Positions 8,808 to 17,373 of a stretch of 61,755 nt of DNA are shown here, in pieces (position 1 is the stretch's first letter; each line of letters opens with the position of its first letter). This DNA comes from Hungatella sp. UBA3048. Lineage in GTDB: Bacteria > Bacillota > Clostridia > Lachnospirales > Lachnospiraceae. The notes under the pieces were generated by a model, which saw only the letters and a list, made by a program, of their open reading frames with translations, searched no databases and was not told where the DNA came from. The stretch lies in NCBI GenBank assembly GCA_002367105.1, contig DFCS01000020.1, forward strand, positions 259,997 through 321,751. Reading direction: 5' to 3'. The translations under genes were made by a program, and so were the position numbers.

Positions 8808-8857
8808 AGAATAGAGAAAAGGCTCTGGAAAACTGAATAATTCAGCTTTCCAGAGCC
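8808..8857 (-). terminator. Terminator of tRNA-Leu
   Basis: A near-perfect 17-bp stem (GGCTCTGGAAAGCTGAA on the minus strand) is followed by TTTTCTCTATT. It lies just beyond the tRNA 3' end. Confidence 0.8.
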
Positions 8858-8879
8858 TTGCTCCCTGCCAAGGGTGTAG

Positions 8880-8962
8880 TGCCGGCAGTGGGACTTGAAC
8901 CCACACGATGTTGCCATCAACGGATTTTGAGTCCGCCTCGTCTGCCATTCCGACATGCCGGC
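8880..8962 (-). tRNA. tRNA-Leu (CAA)
   Basis: The minus strand folds into a complete class II tRNA. The 7-bp acceptor stem is GCCGGCA / TGCCGGC, the anticodon stem-loop is GCGGA-CTCAAAA-TCCGT with anticodon CAA, the long variable arm is TGATGGCAACATCG, and the T arm has GGTTCAAGTCC. The discriminator base is A and CCA is not encoded. It reads UUG codons. Confidence 0.95.
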
Positions 8963-8982
8963 CTTTCCTTACAACGCTCATT

Positions 8983-9011
8983 ATTTTATCATAGGATTTT
9001 CCATTTGGCAA
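8983..9011 (-). promoter_or_regulatory. Promoter of tRNA-Leu
   Basis: On the minus strand TTGCCA, 17-bp spacer, TAAAAT, ending about 20 bases before the tRNA 5' end. It is back-to-back with the promoter at 9034-9062. Confidence 0.7.
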
Positions 9012-9033
9012 GTGTTTTTTTGCGATTATTAAA

Positions 9034-9062
9034 TTGAAAATGAGCAAAATATATTGTATGAT
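9034..9062 (+). promoter_or_regulatory. Promoter of the zinc-finger membrane protein gene
   Basis: TTGAAA, 17-bp spacer, TATGAT. The downstream gene has a strong AGGAGGT site at 9081-9087. Confidence 0.7.
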
Positions 9063-9096
9063 AGACAAAAGATATAATTAAGGAGGTGTCTGGACC

Positions 9097-9444
9097 ATGA
9101 CGTGTAAGGAAGCAGAACGTCTGGTTATGCCATACATCAATGATGAACTGACAGACGAAGAGCTGGGTGAATTTCTGGAACATATGGAATCCTGTCCGGA
9201 TTGCCGGGAGGAACTGGAAATATACTTTACTGTTGACGTGGGAATCAGGCAGCTTGATTCCGAAACGGGGAATTATAATATAAAAGGAGCGCTGGAGGCA
9301 ACCATAGAACAGTCCAGACAAAGGCTTCAGGTTATACAGTGTATTAAAATTGCCAGGTATGCGGTGGCTACAGTAAGTGTAATGGCACTGTTTTTTACGG
9401 TCCTTCTGCAATGCCGGATATGGCTGCAGTGGGGCTTATCATGA
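9097..9444 (+). CDS. Anti-sigma-like zf-HC2 membrane protein
   Basis: A 115-aa protein with an N-terminal putative zinc-finger of the anti-sigma (zf-HC2 / ZAS) type: MTCKEAERLVMPYINDEL, then the metal-binding HMESCPDC (HxxxCxxC). One membrane segment follows near residues 88-108 (YAVATVSVMALFFTVLL). The outer part is almost absent. No sigma factor gene is next to it, which is unusual for this domain. It ends just before polA and may share its transcript. Partner and signal are unknown. Confidence 0.75.
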   Translation: MTCKEAERLVMPYINDELTDEELGEFLEHMESCPDCREELEIYFTVDVGIRQLDSETGNYNIKGALEATIEQSRQRLQVIQCIKIARYAVATVSVMALFFTVLLQCRIWLQWGLS

Positions 9445-9454
9445 TGGGAGAAAA

Positions 9455-9507
9455 TGCCTGAATGGGTATACCTTTGTGCCCAAAAAGATGGGCAGGAAAG
9501 AGGAAAC
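9455..9507 (+). repeat. Double-hairpin leader repeat, copy A (before polA)
   Basis: The segment contains CCTGAATGGGTATACC followed by GCCC-AAAAAGAT-GGGC and then the polA ribosome site. It matches two other leaders in the window (12742-12817 and 16068-16121). This copy has a degraded first hairpin and an intact second one. Confidence 0.45.
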
Positions 9508-12060
9508 ATGAGCAGAAAAAATATCGTTTTATTAGATGGAAGCAGTATGCTGAGGAACGCCTTTTTTGGGCTTCCTTCCAATGGGGCGAGAGGGATTCAA
9601 AGCCTGATCGCGAAGCTTTTAGAGGCAAAAGAAGCGGACTATCTGGCAGTGGCCTTTGATTCCGATCCGGAAGGCAGTCATAAAGAAATGTATAAAAGCA
9701 CAGCGGTGTACGAAGGAATTTTAACGGAGGAAGAGCGCTTAAGGGAGGCGATGCTTTCTTTGGATATTCCAGTTCTTGATAAGGAGGGGTATACTTCCGC
9801 CGATATTCTGGCCTCATTGGCAAAAAGGTGTCAGGAAGAGGAAGGGGAAATCCTGCTTCTGTCTGGGGAACGGAGGCTTTTGCAGGCGGTGGAAGAACAT
9901 GTTACCCTTAAGATACCGGTAGTCAGAGAAGAGGGGCTGGAGTTTAAGTCCTATTCCACAGAGCTCATACGGGAAGAATTTGGCCTGGAGCCGGAGTCCC
10001 TGGCCGGAGTTTTTGCGCTTTCCGGAGCATGGGGGATTGGTGAGAAAACGGCATGTCAGTTGATAAGGGAGTACCAAAGCGTAGAAAATATTTATGACCA
10101 CATAGAAGAAATCGGGTCTCAGAGAATCCGGGAGGCGCTTACCGGGAATCAGGAAGCGGTAAAGCGGAAGGAAGAACTTGCTGCCCTTCACAGGGATTGT
10201 GATATCTACCTGGATTACACAAAAACTCCCCAGCAGGCAGAGATTCAGAGAATAATTGATATGGATTTCGTCCCAGCCGTTTTCCCTGGAGAAGATGAGG
10301 AACCGTCCTTGGAATCTGGCTTTCATGCTGTTACAGACCTTTCAGAAGCTGAAACCATATTTTTAAAGTGCAAAGAGGGTTGTCGGTTGGGGCTGCAGCT
10401 GGTAATTGAGGACAAGGCTGTGTCAGCCCTGTCTCTTTGCCTCAGCGAGACAGAGTGCTACTGCTTCATTCCCCAGGGGACTCTTACGCCGCAATATCTG
10501 GCAGAGAAAGCGGAGGAGGTCTGTAAAAGAGCGGGACAGACAACCGTTTTTCACTTAAAGAACCAGCTTGCGTTTTTAAAGCTTATGCCGGAACAACCGG
10601 TGTTTGATGCAGGAGTCGCCGGATATCTGCTAAATCCATTAAAGGATTCCTATGAATACAATGATCTGGCGGAGGATTATCTGGATATCTCCATTCCATC
10701 TAAAACAGAGCTTTTAGGAAAAAGTTCCTTTAAGCGTGCACTGGAAGGTGATAAGGAAAAAGCCGTTACCTGCATCTGCTATATGTCATATGTCGCCTTA
10801 AAAAGCAATGACCTGCTTCGTGAATCATTGGAACAGGCGGGCATGGATAAGCTGTTTTACGAGATCGAAATGCCTTTGATCTACAGCCTGTTCCATATGG
10901 AAGAAGCAGGAATCCGTGTGGAAAGAGAACGCTTAAAGGAATATGGTGACCGATTAAAGGTCCGCATCACAGAACTAGAGCAAAAGATATATGAAGAAAC
11001 GGGAGAAACCTTTAATATCAATTCCCCTAAGCAGTTAGGAGAGGTTCTTTTTGACCATATGAAGATTCCGGGAGGGAAAAAGACCAAAACCGGTTATTCA
11101 ACGGCAGCGGATGTATTGGAAAAGCTGGCACCTGACTGGCCTGTTGTCAACCTGATTCTGGATTACAGACAGCTGACGAAATTAAATTCTACCTACGCAG
11201 ACGGGCTGGCAGCTTACATTGGGCCGGATGAGCGGATTCACGGAACCTTTAACCAAACCATTACAGCCACGGGAAGAATCAGCAGTACAGAACCTAACTT
11301 GCAGAACATTCCGGTCCGCATGGAGCTTGGAAGGGAAATCAGGAAGGTTTTCGTTCCTCAGGAAGGATGCCAGTTTGTTGATGCGGATTATTCTCAGATT
11401 GAGCTGAGAGTACTGGCTCATATGTCAGGGGACCAGCGTCTTATCGACGCTTACCGGCAGGCAGAGGATATCCATGCCATCACGGCTTCCCAGGTGTTTC
11501 ATGTTCCTCTAAATGAGGTGTCGCCACTTCAGAGAAGGAATGCAAAGGCCGTAAACTTTGGCATTGTTTATGGAATCAGCTCCTTTGGACTAAGCGAGGG
11601 CCTAAGCATTACCAGAAAAGAAGCTTCAGAATATATTAGTAAATATTTTGAAACCTATCCGGGTGTGAAGTCGTTTTTAGACGGCCTTGTATCTGAAGCG
11701 AAAGAACAAGGTTATGCGGTCAGCATGTTTGGCAGACGCCGTCCCGTCCCGGAGTTTAAATCCTCTAACTTCATGCAGCGCTCCTTTGGAGAGCGGGTCG
11801 CCATGAATTCTCCCATCCAGGGTACTGCGGCAGATATTATCAAGATTGCCATGATACGGGTGGATCATGCTTTGAGAAAACAGGGATTAAAATCCAGGAT
11901 CGTCCTTCAGGTTCATGATGAGCTTCTCATTGAAGCATTTAAAGATGAGGTTAATAAGGTAAAAGAGCTTCTTGTGGAAGAAATGAAGCATGCAGCAGAC
12001 CTTGCAGTTTCCCTTGAGGTAGAGGCCAATGTAGGAGACTCCTGGTTTGATGCAAAGTAA
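9508..12060 (+). CDS. polA: DNA polymerase I with degenerate 5'-nuclease domain
   Basis: An 850-aa family A polymerase for gap filling and repair. The polymerase domain is intact: motif A DADYSQIELRVLAHMSGD, the O-helix RRNAKAVNFGIVYG, and motif C QVHDELLIE. The N-terminal 5'-nuclease (PIN) fold is recognisable (VLLDGSSMLRNAFF, YLAVAFDSD, GIGEKTACQLI), but catalytic acids are missing. The usual GYEADD is GYTSAD (residues 94-99), GDKDLL is GERRLL (120-125), and the GDxSDNIPG loop is deleted (LSGAWGIGEKT, 171-181). The 3'-5' exonuclease domain also lacks its DxE motif, as in many Gram-positive enzymes. The ATG at 9508 behind AGAGGAAA is chosen over an upstream in-frame start because the protein then begins at the conserved fold. 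Confidence 0.93.
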   Translation: MSRKNIVLLDGSSMLRNAFFGLPSNGARGIQSLIAKLLEAKEADYLAVAFDSDPEGSHKEMYKSTAVYEGILTEEERLREAMLSLDIPVLDKEGYTSADILASLAKRCQEEEGEILLLSGERRLLQAVEEHVTLKIPVVREEGLEFKSYSTELIREEFGLEPESLAGVFALSGAWGIGEKTACQLIREYQSVENIYDHIEEIGSQRIREALTGNQEAVKRKEELAALHRDCDIYLDYTKTPQQAEIQRIIDMDFVPAVFPGEDEEPSLESGFHAVTDLSEAETIFLKCKEGCRLGLQLVIEDKAVSALSLCLSETECYCFIPQGTLTPQYLAEKAEEVCKRAGQTTVFHLKNQLAFLKLMPEQPVFDAGVAGYLLNPLKDSYEYNDLAEDYLDISIPSKTELLGKSSFKRALEGDKEKAVTCICYMSYVALKSNDLLRESLEQAGMDKLFYEIEMPLIYSLFHMEEAGIRVERERLKEYGDRLKVRITELEQKIYEETGETFNINSPKQLGEVLFDHMKIPGGKKTKTGYSTAADVLEKLAPDWPVVNLILDYRQLTKLNSTYADGLAAYIGPDERIHGTFNQTITATGRISSTEPNLQNIPVRMELGREIRKVFVPQEGCQFVDADYSQIELRVLAHMSGDQRLIDAYRQAEDIHAITASQVFHVPLNEVSPLQRRNAKAVNFGIVYGISSFGLSEGLSITRKEASEYISKYFETYPGVKSFLDGLVSEAKEQGYAVSMFGRRRPVPEFKSSNFMQRSFGERVAMNSPIQGTAADIIKIAMIRVDHALRKQGLKSRIVLQVHDELLIEAFKDEVNKVKELLVEEMKHAADLAVSLEVEANVGDSWFDAK

Positions 12061-12094
12061 AATACCTTACTGCAAAGTATTTGATGGGCTGTCG

Positions 12095-12124
12095 CCAGAA
12101 GGACATGCAGGCATGTCCTTCTGG
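12095..12124 (+). other. Perfect 13-bp hairpin between polA and coaE
   Basis: CCAGAAGGACATG / CATGTCCTTCTGG with a CAGG loop, extended by imperfect pairing on both sides. No T-run follows, so it is more likely an mRNA-stability or processing hairpin than a terminator. Confidence 0.55.
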
Positions 12125-12161
12125 ACTGCTGCCTTTACGACAATAAAGGGTTGGTGACAGG

Positions 12162-12743
12162 ATGAGAGTGATTGGATTGACCGGAGGGGTCGGAGCCGGA
12201 AAAAGTCTGGTTCTTTCTATTTTAAAAGAGGAATACGGTGCGGAAGTTATCAAAGCGGATGAAGTGGCCCATGAGCTCATGGAGCCGGGAAGGGAGGGCT
12301 ACCTGGCTGTTAAGTCAGCCTTGGGGGAAGACCTTCTAAAACCTGATGGAACCATTGACCGCAAAGCTTTGGCCGCACGTATCTTTGAGGATGACAGCGC
12401 AAGAAAAACCGTTGATGGAATCATTCACCCTATGGTATGGAAAACCATTGAGGATAAAATTTCTGCTTCCCAAGCAGGGCTTATTGTGGTAGAATTTGCA
12501 ATTATGAATGAAAATACGGATGACAGCTGGGATGAGATGTGGTACGTCCATGCATCTAAGGAGAACCGGATCCGCCGTTTGGCGGAGAGCAGGAGCTATA
12601 CGAGAGAGCATTCGGAGCGTATCATAGCGAGTCAGGCCTCTGAAGCTGAGTTTTTAAACCGCTGTACGCGGGTGATTGAAAATAACGGTTCCATAGAGGA
12701 TGTAAAGCAACAGCTGGCTGAATTATTGAAAAGCAGAGGGTAA
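12162..12743 (+). CDS. coaE: Dephospho-CoA kinase
   Basis: A 193-aa P-loop kinase that phosphorylates the 3'-OH of dephospho-CoA, the last step of coenzyme A synthesis. The Walker A motif is GLTGGVGAGKS at the N-terminus, followed by DEVAHEL and the lid-region segment RIRRLAESRSYTREHSERIIASQ. Length and motif order are standard. It lies downstream of polA, an arrangement common in Firmicutes, and is separated from it by a perfect hairpin. Confidence 0.93.
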   Translation: MRVIGLTGGVGAGKSLVLSILKEEYGAEVIKADEVAHELMEPGREGYLAVKSALGEDLLKPDGTIDRKALAARIFEDDSARKTVDGIIHPMVWKTIEDKISASQAGLIVVEFAIMNENTDDSWDEMWYVHASKENRIRRLAESRSYTREHSERIIASQASEAEFLNRCTRVIENNGSIEDVKQQLAELLKSRG

Positions 12744-12817
12744 TACCCTGCGGGTATCCCATTACACCCGGAAAAGCGGGGGGATCATCCAGAATGCAGG
12801 GCTGAAAAGAGGAAAAT
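12742..12817 (+). repeat. Double-hairpin leader repeat, copy C (before walJ)
   Basis: ATACCC-TGC-GGGTAT forms a 6-bp hairpin, and CCCG-GAAAAG-CGGG forms a second. The sequence CCCTGCGGGTATCCC is shared exactly with the copy at 16068-16121. The walJ ribosome site follows. Confidence 0.5.
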
Positions 12818-13615
12818 ATGAGATTGGTAAGTATTGCAAGCGGAAGCAGCGGAAACTGCATTTATGTGGGCTCCGATACCACGCATATCCTGGTGGATGC
12901 CGGGATAAGCAACAAACGGATCGAACAGGGATTAAATGAAATCGGAGTAAAGGGCAGTGAACTGACAGGAATCGCCATTACCCATGAACACTCCGACCAT
13001 ACAAAAGGACTGGGAATTCTGGCCAGGAAATATGGGGTTCCTATTTATGGGACCAGGGAAACCCTGGAAGAGATATCAAAGCAGAAGTATTTAGGGGAAT
13101 ACCCCAGGGAATTATTTTGTGCCATCAGGCCTGATGTGGATTTTAATGTTGGGGATCTGGAAGTAAAGCCTTTTTCCATTGATCACGATGCGGTAAAGCC
13201 GGTGGCTTACCGGATCCAGCATGGCCGCAAATCTGTTGCGGTTGCCACGGATATGGGACATTACGACCAGTATATTACCCAGCATCTTCAAGGACTTGAT
13301 GCGGTACTGATCGAGTCTAATCACGATGTAAACATGCTGCAGGCAGGGCCTTATCCCTACTATCTGAAACGCCGGATCCTGGGAGATCACGGACACCTTT
13401 CCAATGAGAATGCAGGACGGCTTTTGTGCTGTATACTTCATGAAAACTTAAAGAAGATTTTGCTGGGCCACTTAAGCAAGGAGAACAATTATGAAGAGCT
13501 TGCTTATGAGACGGTAAAGCTTGAGATCACAGAGGGAGATAATCCATTTAAGGCATCAGATTTTTCCATAGCGGTTGCAAAAAGGGATCAGATGTCTGAG
13601 ATTATTACGATATAA
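12818..13615 (+). CDS. walJ: Metallo-beta-lactamase-fold protein of the YycJ/WalJ family
   Basis: A 265-aa cytosolic MBL-fold hydrolase. The metal-binding motif is THEHSDHTKG near residue 55. The family signatures GSSGNCIYVG at the N-terminus and ESNHDVNML..GPYPYYLKRRILGDHGHLSN in the middle mark it as YycJ/WalJ, a probable 5'-3' DNA exonuclease linked to mismatch repair in Bacillus and elsewhere to the WalKR locus. Here it is not beside walKR. The start has AAGAGGAAAA in front and a structured leader shared with two other genes. Nuclease activity is family knowledge, not shown by the sequence alone. Confidence 0.88.
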   Translation: MRLVSIASGSSGNCIYVGSDTTHILVDAGISNKRIEQGLNEIGVKGSELTGIAITHEHSDHTKGLGILARKYGVPIYGTRETLEEISKQKYLGEYPRELFCAIRPDVDFNVGDLEVKPFSIDHDAVKPVAYRIQHGRKSVAVATDMGHYDQYITQHLQGLDAVLIESNHDVNMLQAGPYPYYLKRRILGDHGHLSNENAGRLLCCILHENLKKILLGHLSKENNYEELAYETVKLEITEGDNPFKASDFSIAVAKRDQMSEIITI

Positions 13616-13719
13616 TGGGCGCAAGAGAGCGAAGATGAGCTTGCTCATCGGCGCGAAGATTGAATGCTGCTCATGAACCGCAGGTCCATGATATAATCTA
13701 ATGAAAGAGGAGAAACATT

Positions 13720-13992
13720 ATGAACAAAACGATTATTACAGTAGTTGGAAAAGATACCGTAGGGATCATAGCAAAGATTTGTACTTATTTAGCAGGCAAC
13801 CACGTGAACATATTGGATATTTCCCAAACCATTGTCCAGGGCTTCTTTAACATGATGATGATCGTTGATATCAATGATGCAACAAAGCCTTTCGGTGAGC
13901 TGGCTGATGAACTGGAACAGATTGGCGATGAAATCGGAGTAAAGGTAAAATGCCAGCGTGAAGAAATTTTTACCAGCATGCACCGTATCTGA
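13720..13992 (+). CDS. ACT-domain protein (UPF0237 family)
   Basis: A 90-aa stand-alone ACT domain: IITVVGKDTVGIIAKICTYLAGNHVNILDIS, then FNMMMIVDINDA. ACT domains bind amino acids or related ligands. In many Gram-positive genomes this protein is encoded directly before the UPF0210/DUF711 protein, as here (gap 39 bases). The pair is widely conserved but its function is not settled. A TATAAT at 13692-13697 and AGAGGAG precede the start. Confidence 0.88.
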   Translation: MNKTIITVVGKDTVGIIAKICTYLAGNHVNILDISQTIVQGFFNMMMIVDINDATKPFGELADELEQIGDEIGVKVKCQREEIFTSMHRI

Positions 13993-14031
13993 TGACAAGT
14001 TCAAGGCATAAGAAAAGGATGGGTTCCCGAT

Positions 14032-15396
14032 ATGTTAAATATGTTTGAAGTTAATGAAACCAATAAAATGATCGAACAGGAGCTGCTAGATGTACGTACC
14101 ATTACTATGGGCATCAGCCTTCTTGACTGCAGTGACAGTGACTTAAAAACGGTGAATGAAAAAATTTATAATAAAATCACTACCGTTGCAAAAGATCTTG
14201 TGGCAGTGGGAAAGGAGATTGAAAAGGATTTTGGAATTCCCATTGTAAATAAAAGAATTTCTGTAACTCCCATTGCCATAGTCGGCGGTGCGGCCTGCAA
14301 GAGTCCGGAAGATTTTGTGACCATTGCACAGACCCTTGACCGTGCGGCCAAGGAAGTGGGTGTTAATTTCATTGGCGGCTATTCTGCCCTGGTGAGCAAG
14401 GGAATGACCGCTGCGGATAAAAACCTGATCTGCTCCATACCAAAGGCCCTCGCCTGTACAGACCGTGTATGCAGCTCTGTGAATGTAGGCTCCACAAAGA
14501 CAGGCATTAACATGGATGCAGTGGCTCTTATGGGAGAGACCGTAGTGGAAACGGCAAAGGCCACCAGGGACATAGATTCCCTAGGCTGCGCCAAATTGGT
14601 GGTATTCTGCAATGCGCCGGATGATAATCCTTTTATGGCAGGGGCGTTCCACGGAGTGACGGAAGCGGATGTCATCATTAATGTGGGAGTCAGCGGTCCT
14701 GGGGTTGTTAAGACTGCCATTGAAGCAGCCAGAGGAAAGAATTTTGAAGTTCTGTGTGAAACGATTAAGAAAACTGCATTTAAGATAACCCGTGTCGGCC
14801 AGCTGGTTGCCCAGGAGGCGTCAAAAAGGCTGAATGTTCCTTTTGGTATCATTGATTTATCTCTTGCACCGACTCCAGCCGTTGGCGACAGTGTTGCTGA
14901 AATCCTGGAAGAGATCGGACTGGAACGGGTAGGTGCACCAGGTACCACGGCTGCCCTTGCCTTGTTAAATGACCAGGTAAAAAAGGGCGGCGTTATGGCC
15001 TCCTCCTATGTGGGCGGTTTAAGCGGTGCGTTTATTCCGGTCAGCGAAGATCAGGGAATGATCGATGCCGTAGCCATGGGAGCGTTAAATATCGAGAAGC
15101 TGGAAGCCATGACCTGTGTATGCTCGGTAGGACTTGATATGATCGCAATCCCTGGAGACACACCTGCCACTACCATTGCAGGAATTATTGCAGACGAATC
15201 TGCGATCGGAATGGTAAACCAGAAGACAACGGCAGTCCGCATTATTCCGGTTATTGGAAAATCCGTGGGAGAGACGGTGGAATTCGGCGGTTTGTTGGGA
15301 TATGCCCCTGTTATGCCGGTCAGCAAGTACTCCTGCGAGAAATTCGTAACCAGAGGCGGACGGATTCCGGCGCCTATTCACAGCTTTAAAAATTAA
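14032..15396 (+). CDS. UPF0210 (DUF711) PFL-family protein
   Basis: A 454-aa protein of the DUF711/UPF0210 family, which has a fold related to pyruvate formate-lyase-type enzymes but no known reaction. Conserved stretches include MFEVNETNKMIEQELLDVRTITMGISLLDC at the N-terminus, FIGGYSALVSKGMT, and the glycine-rich C-terminal GGRIPAPIHSFKN. It is almost certainly cotranscribed with the ACT protein, which may regulate it. A second ATG nine bases downstream is also possible as start. Confidence 0.88.
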   Translation: MLNMFEVNETNKMIEQELLDVRTITMGISLLDCSDSDLKTVNEKIYNKITTVAKDLVAVGKEIEKDFGIPIVNKRISVTPIAIVGGAACKSPEDFVTIAQTLDRAAKEVGVNFIGGYSALVSKGMTAADKNLICSIPKALACTDRVCSSVNVGSTKTGINMDAVALMGETVVETAKATRDIDSLGCAKLVVFCNAPDDNPFMAGAFHGVTEADVIINVGVSGPGVVKTAIEAARGKNFEVLCETIKKTAFKITRVGQLVAQEASKRLNVPFGIIDLSLAPTPAVGDSVAEILEEIGLERVGAPGTTAALALLNDQVKKGGVMASSYVGGLSGAFIPVSEDQGMIDAVAMGALNIEKLEAMTCVCSVGLDMIAIPGDTPATTIAGIIADESAIGMVNQKTTAVRIIPVIGKSVGETVEFGGLLGYAPVMPVSKYSCEKFVTRGGRIPAPIHSFKN

Positions 15397-15422
15397 GTAC
15401 TGGTGGAGGATTGATACAGGAG

Positions 15423-16064
15423 ATGAATATCTATTTGATTCGCCATGGACGGCAAAACAGCAAACTCTGTAATATCGATGTGGGTCTATCCGAAGAAGGC
15501 CGCCGCCAGTCGGCCTTAGTCGGAGAACGACTGGCTTCCATAGGCATGGAAGCGGTATATTCCAGCCATTTGATCCGGGCGGTGGAAACCGCCAGGGAAG
15601 CAAACCGGTACTGGAATGCAAAGCACATCATAAGAGAGAAGCTTAGGGAGATTTCCTTCGGAGATATGGAAGGTATGGCGGATGAGGAGATAGCGGCAAA
15701 ATACAGAGATTTTCAGAAAGAACAGGCGCGGCTGGAACAGGATTTGCCTTACCCCGGAGGCGAGTGTGCCGGGGATGTGATAAAACGGGCCATCCCTGTC
15801 CTTGAAGAAATAGCCGCAAGCGGTTACCAGAATGTAGCTGTTGTGACTCACGGAGGCGTGATCCGCTCCGTGACAACAGCACTTCTTCATATGGAACCGA
15901 AATATTATCGTCTCCTTGGGAATTCCCTTGAGAACTGCAGTATTACAGAAGTGCACTGGAACGAAAAAACAGGGCGTTTTTTAATGGAACGTTTTAATGA
16001 TTTTGCGCATCTTGAGTCTTACCCGGAGCTTTTGCGGGCAAGCTGGGTGGATGCAGAAAACTGA
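15423..16064 (+). CDS. Histidine phosphatase-family protein
   Basis: A 213-aa phosphoglycerate mutase-like phosphatase. The catalytic RHG motif is in YLIRHGRQNS near residue 8, and the second histidine is in VVTHGGVIRS. The acidic segment EISFGDMEGM matches the family. Substrate is unknown; relatives include alpha-ribazole phosphatase and general phosphomonoesterases. The ATG at 15423 has GGTGGAGGA 13 bases upstream; a TTG directly after that site is too close to be used. It lies 26 bases after the UPF0210 gene. Confidence 0.85.
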   Translation: MNIYLIRHGRQNSKLCNIDVGLSEEGRRQSALVGERLASIGMEAVYSSHLIRAVETAREANRYWNAKHIIREKLREISFGDMEGMADEEIAAKYRDFQKEQARLEQDLPYPGGECAGDVIKRAIPVLEEIAASGYQNVAVVTHGGVIRSVTTALLHMEPKYYRLLGNSLENCSITEVHWNEKTGRFLMERFNDFAHLESYPELLRASWVDAEN

Positions 16065-16067
16065 AAC

Positions 16068-16121
16068 ACCCTGCGGGTATCCCGTTATGCCCAAAGAGCA
16101 TGGGCAAGAAATAGGAAAGGA
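16068..16121 (+). repeat. Double-hairpin leader repeat, copy B (before methyltransferase)
   Basis: CACCCTGCGGGTATCCC is followed by GCCC-AAAGAGCAT-GGGC. It is nearly identical to the copy at 12742-12817 in the first part and to the copy at 9455-9507 in the second. A GGAAAGGA ribosome site follows. Confidence 0.5.
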
Positions 16122-16134
16122 ATTGCCTGATTTC

Positions 16135-17292
16135 ATGGAAGAAAAGGAAAAAGAACAATTAATTCAGATTGGAAGAGAGTTTCTTGATGAAAATCTGCTT
16201 CGGATCGTAATCAGCAATCCATCAGATAAGCAGGGCGTTTCCAAAGTTAAGGTGCGCCCGCTTTTGCTGAAAGGAAGCCTGATTTTTCAAGCGGAAGAGC
16301 TGGTGGGAAACCAGGCCTTTCATAAGAATTTTTCTGCGGGAGAATGCATCTCTTATATCGTGGATCTATTGGATGGATCGCTCCGCCAGATGGAACTGGA
16401 ATCCAGGAAGGGTCAGGTTAGGGTGCTGATGAGCAAAAAGGGGAGTCCAAGCATCAAGATAAAACGGCAGCAAAAAATTGCTGTACCTTCCCCGGTTTCC
16501 CAGCATAACAGACAGAAAAGTTATATTTTAAAAGAAGGCACACCAGTCCCCTTTCTGGTGGATCTGGGAGTTATGACGGCGGAAGGAAAAGTCATTGCTT
16601 CCAGATATGATAAGTTCCGCCAGATCAACAGGTTCTTAGAATTTATTGAAGATATTCTCCCCAGGCTTGATAAGAGCAGAGAGAATGTGATCATTGATTT
16701 TGGATGCGGGAAATCCTATCTGACCTTTGCCATGTATTACTATCTTCATGAGCTGAAAGGGTATTTGATCCGTGTCATCGGACTGGATTTAAAGCAGACG
16801 GTCATTGATGACTGTAACCGCCTGGGAGAGCAGTATGGATATGATAAGTTAAAATTTTATCATGGAGATATCGCTTCCTACGAGGGAGTGGACCATGTGG
16901 ATATGGTTGTAACTCTTCATGCCTGTGATACCGCTACGGATTATGCCCTGGCAAAGGCAGTCCGCTGGGGAGCCTCTGTCATTTTATCAGTTCCCTGCTG
17001 CCAGCATGAGCTGAATAAAACCATGCATCAGGAACTTATGGCTCCCGTATTTCAATATGGTCTGATCCGGGAACGTATGGCAGCTCTATATACGGATGCA
17101 CTCAGGGCAGAAATTCTGGAAAGCCAGGGATACCGGACTCAAATTCTGGAATTCATCGACATGGAGCATACACCGAAAAATATTCTGATCCGCGGAGTGA
17201 AACAGGGAGGAAAGAAGGATAACCGCAGGGAGATCCAGGAGATCATGGAATTTCTCCATGGGAAGCTGACACTTGCTGACCTGCTGATATAA
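16135..17292 (+). CDS. SAM-dependent methyltransferase (Methyltransf_32-like)
   Basis: A 385-aa protein with an N-terminal domain of about 180 residues that I do not recognise and a C-terminal Rossmann methyltransferase. The SAM-binding motif is VIIDFGCGKSYLTFAMYY (about residue 185), followed by the acidic VIGLDLK and a conserved LHACDTATDYALA plus SVPCCQHELN block that is characteristic of Methyltransf_32 (GSTCD-related) proteins. The substrate is unknown, possibly RNA. The start is uncertain: the ATG at 16135 is 13 bases past GGAAAGGA, while an earlier in-frame ATG at 16087 would include the leader repeat. Confidence 0.8.
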   Translation: MEEKEKEQLIQIGREFLDENLLRIVISNPSDKQGVSKVKVRPLLLKGSLIFQAEELVGNQAFHKNFSAGECISYIVDLLDGSLRQMELESRKGQVRVLMSKKGSPSIKIKRQQKIAVPSPVSQHNRQKSYILKEGTPVPFLVDLGVMTAEGKVIASRYDKFRQINRFLEFIEDILPRLDKSRENVIIDFGCGKSYLTFAMYYYLHELKGYLIRVIGLDLKQTVIDDCNRLGEQYGYDKLKFYHGDIASYEGVDHVDMVVTLHACDTATDYALAKAVRWGASVILSVPCCQHELNKTMHQELMAPVFQYGLIRERMAALYTDALRAEILESQGYRTQILEFIDMEHTPKNILIRGVKQGGKKDNRREIQEIMEFLHGKLTLADLLI

Positions 17293-17373
17293 GCGGATAA
17301 GAATTAGAAAGTGGATGGTAATTTTTGATTATATGTGGTATGATATAAAAAACGATTTAAGGAGGAGAAATCA

